Of a stretch of 64,000 bases of DNA, positions 10,508-19,894 are shown piece by piece. The DNA is from Prolixibacteraceae bacterium (lineage in GTDB: Bacteria > Bacteroidota > Bacteroidia > Bacteroidales > Prolixibacteraceae): positions 620,001-684,000 of the forward strand of contig CP082230.1 in the NCBI GenBank assembly GCA_019856515.1, given 5' to 3'. Numbering within the stretch: the stretch's first letter is position 1; the number at the start of each line of letters is the position of its first letter. Made by a program: the position numbers and the translations under genes. The notes under the pieces were generated by a model. That model worked only from the letters and a program-made list of their open reading frames with translations, was not told the DNA's origin and ran no database searches.

Positions 10508-10620
10508 ATATTATTCTCAAAAGATCTTTGACAAATTTAGTGAATTATTTTTGTGAAATATTCCTTTCGATGGAAGAAGAATAGGTTACCTTTGGTAAAA
10601 AGTAACATTAAAGCAACATT

Positions 10621-11400
10621 ATGGTGGCAAGAGAAAAAGAATCGGCTTCATTGGCGAAGCTTTTAGATGTTCTTGATCGTTTAAGGTTAGAGTGTCCTTG
10701 GGATAGAAAACAGACTTTCGAATCAATGAAGAGCCTTACTGTGGAGGAAGTGTATGAACTTGTTGATGCAATAGGGGAACAAAAATCTGATGAGATTAAG
10801 AAAGAGTTGGGAGACGTGCTTCTTCACGTTGTATTCTATGCAAAAATGGCTGAAGAGAAAGGCTGGTTTGATGTAAGTGATGTTATGGATAGCTTGGTGG
10901 ATAAATTGATATTTAGACATCCACATATATTCTCGGATACTAAAGTTGAAGGAGAGGAGCAGGTTCTCCAAAATTGGGAGAAGTTAAAGCTTAAAGAAAA
11001 AGGCGGAAATAAAAGAGTGTTAGAGGGTGTACCTAAATCTCTTCCACCATTGATTAAAGCCTCTAGGATACAAGAGAAAGCACGTAATGTTGGTTTTGAT
11101 TGGGATAAGAAAGAGGATGTTTGGACTAAAGTTAAAGAAGAACTTAATGAGGTGGAACAAGAGATGATCGATGGCACTGCGGTGGATCTAGAAGGTGAAT
11201 TTGGAGATTTACTCTTTTCCGTTGTAAATGCAGCGCGTCTTTATGGTGTTGATCCTAACTCTGCATTGGAGAGAACCAATATGAAGTTCACGAAAAGATT
11301 TAACTATATAGAAGAAAAGTCTATTGCAAACAGTAAGCCTTTGGATACAATGACTTTAGAGGAGATGGATGTGTTGTGGAATGAAGCAAAGAATTTGTAA
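10621..11400 (+). CDS. mazG: Nucleoside triphosphate pyrophosphohydrolase
   Basis: MazG hydrolyses non-canonical NTPs to NMP and pyrophosphate as a cleaning enzyme. The 259-residue protein has two tandem MazG folds. The first has ECPWDRKQTFESMKSL (24-39), the EExxE metal motif EEVYE (42-46) and ELGDVLLHVVFYA (about 62-74). The second has VGFDWDKKEDVWTKVKEEL (about 157-175) and EFGDLLFSVVNAARL. Length and double domain match E. coli MazG. It starts at an ATG 113 bp from the divergent phoH and ends before a bidirectional terminator shared with clpC. No mazEF toxin genes lie beside it. Confidence 0.96.
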   Translation: MVAREKESASLAKLLDVLDRLRLECPWDRKQTFESMKSLTVEEVYELVDAIGEQKSDEIKKELGDVLLHVVFYAKMAEEKGWFDVSDVMDSLVDKLIFRHPHIFSDTKVEGEEQVLQNWEKLKLKEKGGNKRVLEGVPKSLPPLIKASRIQEKARNVGFDWDKKEDVWTKVKEELNEVEQEMIDGTAVDLEGEFGDLLFSVVNAARLYGVDPNSALERTNMKFTKRFNYIEEKSIANSKPLDTMTLEEMDVLWNEAKNL

Positions 11401-11558
11401 AACATTACATCTCTGGAATATATCGTTGGTGGGTCATGTTACCTGTTTGATGATATTGAGGTTATACGAATTAAGTCGAAGAGAGTTAAGCAAATCGTGA
11501 TGATTTGTTATTCCTTGAGGTTTACAACTACTTGAATGAACGTTTCGGATTCAAAAAG

Positions 11559-11597
11559 AAGATGGGATAGAACTAACTAAGAGTTCTATCCCATCTT
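11559..11597. terminator. Bidirectional terminator between mazG and clpC
   Basis: AAGATGGGATAGAACT (11559-11574) and its perfect complement (11582-11597) form a 16-bp stem with a 7-nt loop between converging genes. AAAAAG on one side and CTTTATC on the other give modest T runs in both directions. Confidence 0.8.
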
Positions 11598-11623
11598 TAT
11601 CTTTGAGCATATATATTAAAAAT

Positions 11624-14170
11624 CTATTTGAGATCTGAGTTAATCGCAAATTCAAGTTTTTGCTCTTTGTCATTGAAAGATAAGTTGATCTTATCTCCAT
11701 CTTTAATTTCTGTTTTAATAATAACCTCTGCCAACTCGTCTTCGATATATTTTTGAATGGCTCTTTTTAGAGGTCTTGCACCAAATTGAGGATCGTAACC
11801 TTTCTTTGCAATATATCTTTTTGCGTCTTCTGAAACTTGAAGTTCATAGCCTAGAGCACTAACTCTTTGTAGAAGTCCTTTCATTTCAATGTCAATGATC
11901 TGGTAGATATCTTCTTCTCCAAGAGAGTTAAATAGGACAGCATCATCAACACGATTTAAGAATTCAGGAGCAAAGGCACGTTTTAATGCTTTTTGGATAA
12001 TATGTTTTGCATGCTCATTCTCCTCTTCTTTGGATCTTCTGATATTGAACCCAACTCCCTGACCAAAGTCTTTTAGTTGTCTTGACCCAATATTTGAAGT
12101 CATGATGATGATTGTGTTTCGGAAGTCTACTTTACGTCCGAGACTATCAGTAAGACGGCCTTCATCAAGAACTTGCAGTAATAAGTTAAAGACATCAGGA
12201 TGAGCTTTTTCTATCTCATCAAGTAGAATAACAGCATAGGGTTTACGTCTTATTTTTTCGGTCAGTTGACCTCCTTCTTCATATCCAACATATCCTGGAG
12301 GAGCTCCTACGAGTCTTGAGACGGCAAACTTCTCCATGTATTCACTCATGTCGATACGAACAAGGGCATCTGTACTGTCAAAAAGATGTTCAGCCAATAC
12401 TTTTGCAAGACGGGTTTTACCAACACCAGTAGGACCTAGAAAGATAAAAGATCCAATAGGTTTATTCGGGTCTTTTAATCCTGCTCTATTTCGCTGAATG
12501 GCTTTGGTTATCTTAATAATAGCATCATCTTGACCAATAATCGAAGATTGAAGATCTTTAGACATGTTGACAAGACGCTTGCCTTCGGCTTGAGCAATTC
12601 GTTGTACTGGTATTCCTGACATCATAGCCACTACGTCAGCAACATTTTCATCAGTAACGATTTCACGATGTTGCTCTAGCTCTTTTTCCCAGTTCACCTT
12701 CATCTCTTCTAGCTCGATTTGAAGTTGCTTCTCTTTGTCACGGAAACGTGCTGCAAGTTCAAAATCTTGGTTGTGTACTGCTCCGACTTTATCTTTATGG
12801 ATATCTTCAATCTTATTCTCCATTTCAATGATCGCATCGGGAACAACAATATTATTGATGTGAACCCTTGATCCTGTTTCGTCTAATGCATCAATAGCTT
12901 TGTCAGGAAGATGTCTGTCAGAGATGTAACGAGTTGTGAGGTTAACACAAGCTTCAATTGCCTCTTTCGTGTACGTTACGTTGTGATGATCTTCATATCG
13001 CTCCTTTATGTTATTAAGAATCTCAATTGTCTCTTCAATAGACGTCGGTTCTACTAATACTTTTTGGAAACGTCTCTCTAAAGCACCATCTTTTTCGATA
13101 TTGGTACGATACTCATCAAGTGTTGTGGCACCAATACATTGAATAGCACCTCTAGCTAAAGCAGGCTTTAGTATGTTTGCAGCATCTAGTGAGCCAGTTG
13201 CGCCTCCAGCACCCACAAGGGTGTGTATCTCATCGATAAATAAGATCACATTATCTACTTTGGCCAACTCTGAAATTATGGCTTTCATTCTCTCTTCGAA
13301 TTGCCCTCTATATTTAGTTCCAGCTACGATCGAAGCAAGGTCTAAACTGATGACACGCTTGTCAAATAAGATTCGAGATACTTTTTTTTCGACTATACGA
13401 AGTGCCAACCCTTCTACAATTGCGGATTTACCCACACCAGGTTCTCCAATTAGAATTGGATTGTTTTTCTTTCTTCTACTTAAAACTTGAGCTATTCGTT
13501 CAATCTCATCCTTTCGTCCAACAATAGGGTCTAAGCTTCCTTCTTCAGCCGCTTTGGTGATGTCAACACCGAAATTGTCTAGAACAGGAGTGTCCGATTT
13601 TGTCGAAGAAGACCCTTTACTTGAGGAGAATGAAGAAGAGGATTGTTGTTTTTCTGGATTACCTCCAAAAAGATCATCATCATCATCGTCATCATCAAAT
13701 GAGGCTTGTAGCTCATGATCTACTTCTCCTAATTGTTGATCTTCAATTTTGGTCATCTCATAGCGAGACTTGAAGTTATGATATGTTACACTATATTGGC
13801 GTAGAAGTTTTGTTACTAAGAAGTCGTTATTTTTTAATATAGCAAGTAATAAATGTCCTGTCTTGATAACCTTTGAGGATAATATTTTGGACTCAAGGTG
13901 CGTGATCTTAAGAACTTTATCAGTCTCTTTTAAAAGTTGTATGCGTGTATCGCTTTCTAAAAGAGTTTCTCTCTTTATGTTAGCTTCGATGTTGCTCTTT
14001 ATCTGCTCAATGTCAACTCCCATCTCTAATAGAATTGGAGATAATGCACCCTCTCTAAGAATTCCTAAGAAGAGATGTTCTGTACCTATAAAGTCATTGC
14101 CTAGACGTATAGCTTCTTCTCTGCTAAAGGAGAGGACATCTTGGATCTCTTGTGAAAAATCTGAATTCAT
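11624..14170 (-). CDS. clpC: ATP-dependent Clp protease ATP-binding subunit ClpC
   Basis: Hsp100 unfoldase that feeds substrates to ClpP and remodels aggregates. The 848-residue product (ATG at 14170, preferred over a GTG 13 codons upstream) has a ClpN double repeat (SREEAIRLGNDFIGTEHLFLGIL; GHLLLAIL), a Ser-rich linker with an uninterrupted run of seven aspartates, AAA domain D1 with GEPGVGKS and FIDEIHTLVGAG, a UVR/middle segment (DFELAARFRDKEKQL) that marks ClpC rather than ClpA or ClpB, and D2 with GPTGVGKT and ILLDEIEKAHPDVFN. It is monocistronic and divergent from gyrA. The acidic linker is longer than in typical Firmicute ClpC. No clpP or mcsB lies nearby. Confidence 0.93.
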   Translation of the reverse strand: MNSDFSQEIQDVLSFSREEAIRLGNDFIGTEHLFLGILREGALSPILLEMGVDIEQIKSNIEANIKRETLLESDTRIQLLKETDKVLKITHLESKILSSKVIKTGHLLLAILKNNDFLVTKLLRQYSVTYHNFKSRYEMTKIEDQQLGEVDHELQASFDDDDDDDDLFGGNPEKQQSSSSFSSSKGSSSTKSDTPVLDNFGVDITKAAEEGSLDPIVGRKDEIERIAQVLSRRKKNNPILIGEPGVGKSAIVEGLALRIVEKKVSRILFDKRVISLDLASIVAGTKYRGQFEERMKAIISELAKVDNVILFIDEIHTLVGAGGATGSLDAANILKPALARGAIQCIGATTLDEYRTNIEKDGALERRFQKVLVEPTSIEETIEILNNIKERYEDHHNVTYTKEAIEACVNLTTRYISDRHLPDKAIDALDETGSRVHINNIVVPDAIIEMENKIEDIHKDKVGAVHNQDFELAARFRDKEKQLQIELEEMKVNWEKELEQHREIVTDENVADVVAMMSGIPVQRIAQAEGKRLVNMSKDLQSSIIGQDDAIIKITKAIQRNRAGLKDPNKPIGSFIFLGPTGVGKTRLAKVLAEHLFDSTDALVRIDMSEYMEKFAVSRLVGAPPGYVGYEEGGQLTEKIRRKPYAVILLDEIEKAHPDVFNLLLQVLDEGRLTDSLGRKVDFRNTIIIMTSNIGSRQLKDFGQGVGFNIRRSKEEENEHAKHIIQKALKRAFAPEFLNRVDDAVLFNSLGEEDIYQIIDIEMKGLLQRVSALGYELQVSEDAKRYIAKKGYDPQFGARPLKRAIQKYIEDELAEVIIKTEIKDGDKINLSFNDKEQKLEFAINSDLK

Positions 14171-14585
14171 ATAATAAGTTTTTCTTGTGAATGCTTTAGG
14201 TGTAAACACAGTTCAACACCTTACCATATTTCAATAATAATCATTTTTATTCAAAAAAACACTTTCAAGTCCATTTTATCGTGCTTTTTTCAGAAGAACA
14301 AATGAAAGGATCATCTTGTTTTACATGAGCCCACTTTATTATTAACTTTATTTTTAGTTCTTTGCGGTTTATGTTTTCGTTTATAAAAAAACAGATCGTG
14401 AAAAAAGTTATTTGAGACCTCGTTTTTATGGTGCTTTTTCCATAAAATATGGAGTAAAACTAACCTTTTTTATTATTTTTGTCTATCTTGAATTACCTTA
14501 TAAAGTCGTCACAAAATATTATATGTTGAGTAGTCGACAATGGGTAGTGCAATAGGTAACGAATATTAATAAATATATTATATAT
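14171..14585. other. Divergent clpC-gyrA intergenic region
   Basis: The 415-bp A+T-rich region must hold promoters for both genes. TATTTTTG at 14474-14481 fits the Bacteroidota -7 consensus TAnnTTTG in the gyrA direction, about 105 bases before the ATG, but no clear TTTG -33 box is spaced correctly. No gene, repeat or RNA motif was recognised. Confidence 0.4.
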
Positions 14586-17285
14586 ATGTCGGTAGGTGAA
14601 AAAATAATTCAGATCAACATTGAGGAGCAAATGAAGTCTGCTTACATCGATTATTCGATGTCTGTGATTGTTTCGCGTGCGCTTCCAGATGTTCGTGATG
14701 GTTTAAAACCCGTACATAGACGCGTTCTTTATGGAATGAACGAACTAGGGGTTTTCTCTAATAGGGCCTATAAAAAGTCTGCAAGAATTGTAGGAGAGGT
14801 GCTGGGTAAGTATCACCCTCATGGTGACTCTTCTGTCTATTATGCAATGGTACGTATGGCTCAAAATTGGTCATTGCGTTATCCATTAATTGATGGACAA
14901 GGAAACTACGGTTCTGTCGATGGGGATAGCCCTGCAGCAATGAGGTATACTGAAGCAAGGCTTGCTAAAATTGCGGAAGTGACGCTATCCGATTTGGATA
15001 AGAATACAGTTGATTTTCAACCTAATTTTGATGAGTCGTTAGGTGAGCCTACAGTTTTACCAACACGTATTCCAACACTTCTTATCAATGGAGCTTCGGG
15101 TATTGCTGTTGGTATGGCAACGAATATGCCACCTCACAACCTTACTGATGTTATAAAGGCAACAAAGGCCTATATCAGCAATAACGACATCTCCATTGAA
15201 GAGTTAATCGATATTGTAAAAGCACCCGATTTTCCAACAGGTGGAATTATTTACGGAACAGAAGGAGCCAAGGAAGCTTTTCGAACCGGACGAGGGAAAG
15301 TGGTCATGAGAAGTAAATCTCATATCGAGCTTTCGTCAAATGGGAGAGAAAAGATTATCATAACAGAAATTCCTTATCTAGTTAACAAAGCAGAACTTAT
15401 TATGAAAGTTGCTGAGCTTGTTAATGAGAAGAAAGTTGATGGAATTTCAAATATCAATGATGAGTCGGATAGAAATGGTATGCGAATTGTTATTGATGTT
15501 AAGAAAGATGCTATTAGTAATGTAGTGCTGAATAAACTATATAAGTTTACTCCACTTCAATCATCTTTTAGTATCAATAATATTGCCTTAGTAAAAGGTC
15601 GACCAAAGTTGCTTAATCTACACGAACTGATTTCTAATTTTGTAGATCATAGACATGAGGTTGTTACTCGTAGAACTCAATTTGAATTAGAGCAAGCGGA
15701 GAAGAAGGCTCATATTTTGAAAGGGTTAATTGTTGCGATTGATCATCTTGATCAAGTAATTAAGCTTATTCGTGGCTCTAAAACACCGCAAGAAGCGAAA
15801 GATGGTTTGATTTCGAATTTCGAATTAGATGAACTTCAAGCAAAAGCAATTCTTGATATGAGATTGCAAAAGCTAACAGGTCTTGAAAGAGATAAGCTGT
15901 TTGCTTCTTATGAAGAGATTAGCAAGTTGATCGATTCCTTAAAAGAGATTCTTGCATCTAAAGAGATCCGTATGGGGATTATCTGTGATGAATTAGATGA
16001 GGCGAATACGACATTTGGTGATGAGAGAAAATCAGAGATTGTATTGAGCTCTAGCGAGTTTAATCCTGAAGATTTTTATGCTGATGATGAAATGGTAATT
16101 ACTATTTCTAAGATGGGATATATCAAGCGTACTCCACTCGTTGATTTTAGAACTCAATCGCGTGGTGGTGTCGGCTCTAAAGGTTCATCTACAAGAGATG
16201 AAGATCATATCGAGCATATGTTTGTTTGTACGATGCATAATACGATTTTGTTATTCACTCAAGGGGGACGTTGTCACTGGTTGAAAGTGTACGAAATCCC
16301 TGAAGGAACCAAAGCATCTAAAGGACGAGCAATCCAGAATGTAATTAATATTGAATCCAATGATCCGATTAAGGCTTACATCAATGTGAAAACATTGAAA
16401 GATGAGGATTATATCAATAATCATTTCATTGTGATGTGTACTAAACAAGGTGTAATTAAAAAAACATCTTTAGAAGCTTATTCACGTCCACGTCAAAATG
16501 GGGTGAATGCAATCAGTATTCGTGAAAATGATGAACTACTAGAGGCAAGACTTACTAATGGTAGTGATGATATTATGATGGCTGTTCGTACAGGTAAGGC
16601 TATCCGATTCAATGAAACGAAGTTGAGATCAATGGGGCGTACAGCTTCAGGTGTCCGTGGTATTACTCTAGGTGAGAACAACGATCAGGTTGTCGGAATG
16701 ATCTGTGTTTCTCCTGACAGCAATGAAAATATTCTGGTTGTTTCTGAATCAGGTTATGGAAAAGTCTCTAAACTTGAAGATTATAGAATCACAAACCGAG
16801 GAGGTAAAGGAGTGAAAACTCTAAATGTGACAGATAAAACAGGAGTTCTAGTTGCAATTAAATCAACTATTGATAGTGATGATTTAATGATCTTGACTTC
16901 TGCTGGTGTTGCTATTCGTCTTCCAATTTCGGATATCCGTATTACTGGTCGTAATGCACAAGGCGTGAAGCTTATTAATCTTAGAAATGAGGATAGTATT
17001 GCTTCTGTAGACGTGGTTCCATCGTCTGAAGTAGAGGAGGAGCTAAAAGAGAATAACGATGAAGCGACTTCAATTGCTGGCGCTGCATTAATCGAAGAAA
17101 CTGTTATTGAAACATCAGAAGTAGAGGATATCTCATCTGATAATAACATTGAAATTGTTGATGATGCAGAAGTGATAGAAGAAACAAATGTTGTTGAAAC
17201 ACCAGAAGAAGAGGATGACTCTTCGGATAATAATGATGAAGACAATTCAATCAACGGACAACAAACATTAGATTTTGGTTTTTAG
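14586..17285 (+). CDS. gyrA: DNA gyrase subunit A
   Basis: GyrA is the cleavage-religation subunit that introduces negative supercoils together with GyrB. In this 899-residue protein the catalytic tyrosine is Y121 in [10 protein letters not shown], the quinolone-determining region reads [12 protein letters not shown] (77-88), and the C-terminal beta-pinwheel carries the GyrA box as TNRGGKG, which marks gyrase rather than ParC. S82 equals E. coli S83; position 86 is tyrosine where E. coli has D87. The last 80 or so residues are a strongly acidic, repetitive tail ([27 protein letters not shown]) ending in QQTLDFGF. It is followed after 42 bp by a TPR gene, probably in one operon. Confidence 0.97.
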   Translation: MSVGEKIIQINIEEQMKSAYIDYSMSVIVSRALPDVRDGLKPVHRRVLYGMNELGVFSNRAYKKSARIVGEVLGKYHPHGDSSVYYAMVRMAQNWSLRYPLIDGQGNYGSVDGDSPAAMRYTEARLAKIAEVTLSDLDKNTVDFQPNFDESLGEPTVLPTRIPTLLINGASGIAVGMATNMPPHNLTDVIKATKAYISNNDISIEELIDIVKAPDFPTGGIIYGTEGAKEAFRTGRGKVVMRSKSHIELSSNGREKIIITEIPYLVNKAELIMKVAELVNEKKVDGISNINDESDRNGMRIVIDVKKDAISNVVLNKLYKFTPLQSSFSINNIALVKGRPKLLNLHELISNFVDHRHEVVTRRTQFELEQAEKKAHILKGLIVAIDHLDQVIKLIRGSKTPQEAKDGLISNFELDELQAKAILDMRLQKLTGLERDKLFASYEEISKLIDSLKEILASKEIRMGIICDELDEANTTFGDERKSEIVLSSSEFNPEDFYADDEMVITISKMGYIKRTPLVDFRTQSRGGVGSKGSSTRDEDHIEHMFVCTMHNTILLFTQGGRCHWLKVYEIPEGTKASKGRAIQNVINIESNDPIKAYINVKTLKDEDYINNHFIVMCTKQGVIKKTSLEAYSRPRQNGVNAISIRENDELLEARLTNGSDDIMMAVRTGKAIRFNETKLRSMGRTASGVRGITLGENNDQVVGMICVSPDSNENILVVSESGYGKVSKLEDYRITNRGGKGVKTLNVTDKTGVLVAIKSTIDSDDLMILTSAGVAIRLPISDIRITGRNAQGVKLINLRNEDSIASVDVVPSSEVEEELKENNDEATSIAGAALIEETVIETSEVEDISSDNNIEIVDDAEVIEETNVVETPEEEDDSSDNNDEDNSINGQQTLDFGF

Positions 17286-17327
17286 TTAAAAAACAGATAA
17301 TAATAAAAGAATCAAATTTACACGAAC

Positions 17328-18518
17328 ATGAAGAAGTTACTGGTCTTTACTGCACTTTCTGCTTTTGCATTGAATGCATCTGCACAAAAAAGCAAAGTGT
17401 ATAGTGCACAAAATTATGCTAAGGAAGGAAAATTGGATAAAGCTTATGAAGCAATTAATGGTGCTCTTGATCCAAATTACAAAAAAGCAGATAAGATTCT
17501 TGCTTGGCCTAAAACATTTATTGCTAAAGGGCAGGTGATGCGTTCTATTGCTACCACAAAGAATAAAAGCTATGATGGGCTTAAGAAACAACTGGTCAAT
17601 CCACTTGATTCATCTCTAACAGCTTATATTAAAGCTGCTTCTATAGATGAAGGTAATCGTTACTCTAAAGAGATCAAAGCTGCGATGATGTTCTTAATCA
17701 CAGACTTTACTAATGCTGGTGCAAAAGCGTACGAAGTTCAAGATTATAAAGGTGCATCTGATGCATTTGTAAATGTTCTTAGAATTGAAGAAAATCCTGT
17801 TTATATTGGTAGTGATAAAGCGGTAATTGATACAGTTATCATGTACAATATTGCTGTAGCATCTTCAGCTGCAAAAATGTATGATCGTGCTATTGAGTAT
17901 TACAATAAAACTCAAGAGGTTGGATATAATGGCGAAAAATGTGCTCTAGGCATCATTAATGCTTATAAAGCGCAAAATGATAGTGTGAAAGCTCTAGAGG
18001 CTATGCAAGATGCATTTCACAAGTATCCAACAGATCAAGGTATCTTAGTTGAATTGATTAACTACTATATCCAATCAAAGAATGTAGAAGGTGCACTTAC
18101 TTATTTAGATAAAGCAATTGCTTCAGATCCAAAGAATCCATCATATTATTTCGCTAAAGGATCTGTATATGATAATCTTGGAGACCCAACTAAAGCAATA
18201 GAGGCTTATAATAAAGCTATCGAAGCAAAGTCTGATTTTGCAGATGCTTATTACAACTTAGGTGCTGTTTTCTATAACAAAGGGGTGAAGCTTCTTGAAG
18301 TTGCAAATAGTCTACCAACAAGTGAGGTAAAGAAGTATGAGGCTCAAAAAGAGTTAGCTAATGTTGAGTTTGAAAAAGCAGTACCTTATTTTGAAAAAGC
18401 TGCAGAGATCAATCCAAAAGAGAAAGCAACCTTTGAGAATCTAAAGAACTTATACTATCGTTTAGGAATGAATGACAAGTATGATGTTGTTATGAAGAAG
18501 ATGAAAGAGCTTGAATAA
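17328..18518 (+). CDS. Exported tetratricopeptide-repeat protein
   Basis: A 396-residue protein with a clear signal peptide (MKKLLVFTALSAFALNASAQ, cleavage after residue 20). TPR-like helical pairs include YDRAIEYYNKTQEVGYN (about 186-202) and, around 240-300, ALTYLDKAIASDPKNPSYYF, TKAIEAYNKAIEAKSDF and ADAYYNLGAVFYNKG, with a last one near 340-370. TPR proteins act as protein-binding scaffolds; location should be periplasmic. The product gives no enzyme motif. It follows gyrA by 42 bp and ends at a strong terminator. Similar TPR proteins next to gyrA are common in Bacteroidales as far as I recall, but no specific function is known to me. Confidence 0.8.
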   Translation: MKKLLVFTALSAFALNASAQKSKVYSAQNYAKEGKLDKAYEAINGALDPNYKKADKILAWPKTFIAKGQVMRSIATTKNKSYDGLKKQLVNPLDSSLTAYIKAASIDEGNRYSKEIKAAMMFLITDFTNAGAKAYEVQDYKGASDAFVNVLRIEENPVYIGSDKAVIDTVIMYNIAVASSAAKMYDRAIEYYNKTQEVGYNGEKCALGIINAYKAQNDSVKALEAMQDAFHKYPTDQGILVELINYYIQSKNVEGALTYLDKAIASDPKNPSYYFAKGSVYDNLGDPTKAIEAYNKAIEAKSDFADAYYNLGAVFYNKGVKLLEVANSLPTSEVKKYEAQKELANVEFEKAVPYFEKAAEINPKEKATFENLKNLYYRLGMNDKYDVVMKKMKELE

Positions 18519-18543
18519 TAAGTTCATTATCAAAATAAAAAAA

Positions 18544-18570
18544 AGCTGATCTCATTTAGGATCAGCTTTT
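18544..18570 (+). terminator. Rho-independent terminator after the gyrA-TPR operon
   Basis: AGCTGATC (18544-18551) pairs with GATCAGCT (18560-18567), extended by flanking A-T pairs, and a T run of seven follows. It begins 26 bases after the TPR gene stop. Confidence 0.88.
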
Positions 18571-18829
18571 TTTATATTCTAAGAAGTAAGAAGGCGGAGA
18601 GTCTGGATATCACCAATATTTAATTATTTAATGTTTATGACATTGTGTTCTGTCTATGAACGTTAGTAATTAAACCATATTCATAGATAGCATTTGTTCT
18701 AGTATATATGCTTTACTCAATATTTGGAGTATCACACTACTTAACATAACACATATTACATGACAATTATGTAAATAAGAAAAGCTAGGATATTATCCTA
18801 GCTTTTTTATATGTAATCAATGCTTTGTT
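18571..18829. other. Convergent spacer with mgsA terminator
   Basis: Between the two converging genes the only structure seen is AAAGCTAGGAT...ATCCTAGCTTTTTT (18781-18807), a strong hairpin with A/T runs on both sides that can end mgsA transcripts on the minus strand. The rest is A+T-rich with no supportable gene. Confidence 0.65.
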
Positions 18830-19306
18830 CTATTTTGATTCAATGTCTCTTGTAATATAAGATGTATAATCTTTTACTTCTGGCTTATAGTCTTGATCGA
18901 ATAGTGCTGAAGATATCATAAAATCAGCCGTTGCTCTATTAGAAGCTGTAGGCACATTATAAAGAACCGAGATACGTAGCAAAGCTTTCACATCCACGTC
19001 ATGAGGCTGTGGCTCCATTGGATCCCAAAAGAAGATCACCATATCGATCTTTCCTTCGCAGATAAGAGCTCCTAGCTGTTGATCTCCACCTAGAGGTCCT
19101 GATTTTAGTCTTTTAACTGTAGGTGCAAAGAAATCGTTCTCTTGACATTTCTTTGTGATTGTCTCTTCAACTAAACGACCTGTTGTTCCTGTACAAACTA
19201 ATGAATGCTGAGCAAGAGCCTTCCAATTCCAATCAACCCACTCAACAATGTCAGCTTTTCTATTATCATGAGCAACGATTGCTACATTCTTCTTTTTTCT
19301 GATCAT
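18830..19306 (-). CDS. mgsA: Methylglyoxal synthase
   Basis: MgsA converts dihydroxyacetone phosphate to methylglyoxal and phosphate, relieving sugar-phosphate stress when phosphate is low. The 158-residue protein has VAHDNRK at 11-17 (H13 and D14 region), the phosphate loop TGTTGR (39-44), and SGPLGGDQQLGA with catalytic D75. D95, H102 and D105 follow in the WDPMEPQPHDVDVKALLR stretch, all at a constant offset of four from the E. coli residues. It lies 68 bp after a flavodoxin gene on the same strand and may be the last gene of that operon. Confidence 0.96.
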   Translation of the reverse strand: MIRKKKNVAIVAHDNRKADIVEWVDWNWKALAQHSLVCTGTTGRLVEETITKKCQENDFFAPTVKRLKSGPLGGDQQLGALICEGKIDMVIFFWDPMEPQPHDVDVKALLRISVLYNVPTASNRATADFMISSALFDQDYKPEVKDYTSYITRDIESK

Positions 19307-19374
19307 AAGCTTACTTACTTAATTAGTGTCCTATATTCACAAACATAAGCAAAATATCACATACTGAAGAGCAT

Positions 19375-19890
19375 TTAAAGAGTAAATTCTTTTAGAATCT
19401 GCTTACTCCAATCAGATAGTTTACGTTCCCAATCAGAATCTTCGACATTGAACTCTACTGGTAGACCTTTGAACTCGTCATTATCAATATAATAAGAGGT
19501 GTCAAAATGGTATCCTTTGGTTGAGACACAACCAATAATTTTAGCATCTCTTTTCTCCAACCATTCTGACAGAACACCAATTGCATCACAGAAATTATCT
19601 GGATAGTTCTTAGCGTCTCCAAGGCTATAGATAGCTACTTTTTTACCCTTAAATGATTGATCTTCTATAGATGGGAGAAATTCATCCCAATAAAATGGTA
19701 TTTCCCCATCGAACCAAGTCGAAAGCCCCATTATCAGATGTTTATAATCCTTTAATTCTGATCCATCTGATTTGTCTATATCAATAGATTCAAGAGAAAT
19801 GCCATCAGGCATCATCTCTTGTAGTATCTCAGCCACTTTTTGGGTATTTTTCCCTTGACTACTTGTTAATATTGCGATTTTCGCTTTCAT
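19375..19890 (-). CDS. Flavodoxin-family protein
   Basis: A 171-residue FMN-binding electron carrier. The phosphate loop is TSSQGKNTQKVAE (9-21), a variant of the usual T/SxTGNTE. MGLSTWFDGEIPFYWDEFL (54-72) contains the isoalloxazine-stacking loop with the aromatic W/Y pair, and SLGDAKNYPDNFCDAIG (around 89-105) is the second FMN loop, as in long-chain flavodoxins. Length matches E. coli FldA. It starts 4 bp downstream of the E1 gene, so it is co-transcribed with a 2-oxoacid dehydrogenase, an unusual neighbour. It could carry electrons for ThiH, thiamin or pyruvate-oxidising enzymes; the specific partner is unknown. Confidence 0.9.
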   Translation of the reverse strand: MKAKIAILTSSQGKNTQKVAEILQEMMPDGISLESIDIDKSDGSELKDYKHLIMGLSTWFDGEIPFYWDEFLPSIEDQSFKGKKVAIYSLGDAKNYPDNFCDAIGVLSEWLEKRDAKIIGCVSTKGYHFDTSYYIDNDEFKGLPVEFNVEDSDWERKLSDWSKQILKEFTL

Positions 19891-19894
19891 AGAG

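Noticed and set aside
10621..11400. Toxin-antitoxin link through mazG
   Set aside because: No mazE or mazF gene lies nearby; this is the housekeeping NTP pyrophosphohydrolase.
11401..11558. Possible tRNA or small RNA in the mazG downstream region
   Set aside because: No TPsiC-type GGTTCGAATCC sequence or cloverleaf pairing was found here or in other intergenic regions.
14661..14850. Quinolone resistance in GyrA because position 86 is tyrosine
   Set aside because: The key serine (S82) is wild type, and a non-aspartate residue at this site seems common in Bacteroidota, so no resistance claim is made.
16781..17254. 157-codon Ser-rich frame opposite the gyrA tail
   Set aside because: It is the antisense reading of the acidic repeats of GyrA (Asp/Glu codons give Ser/Phe-type codons), a common artefact.
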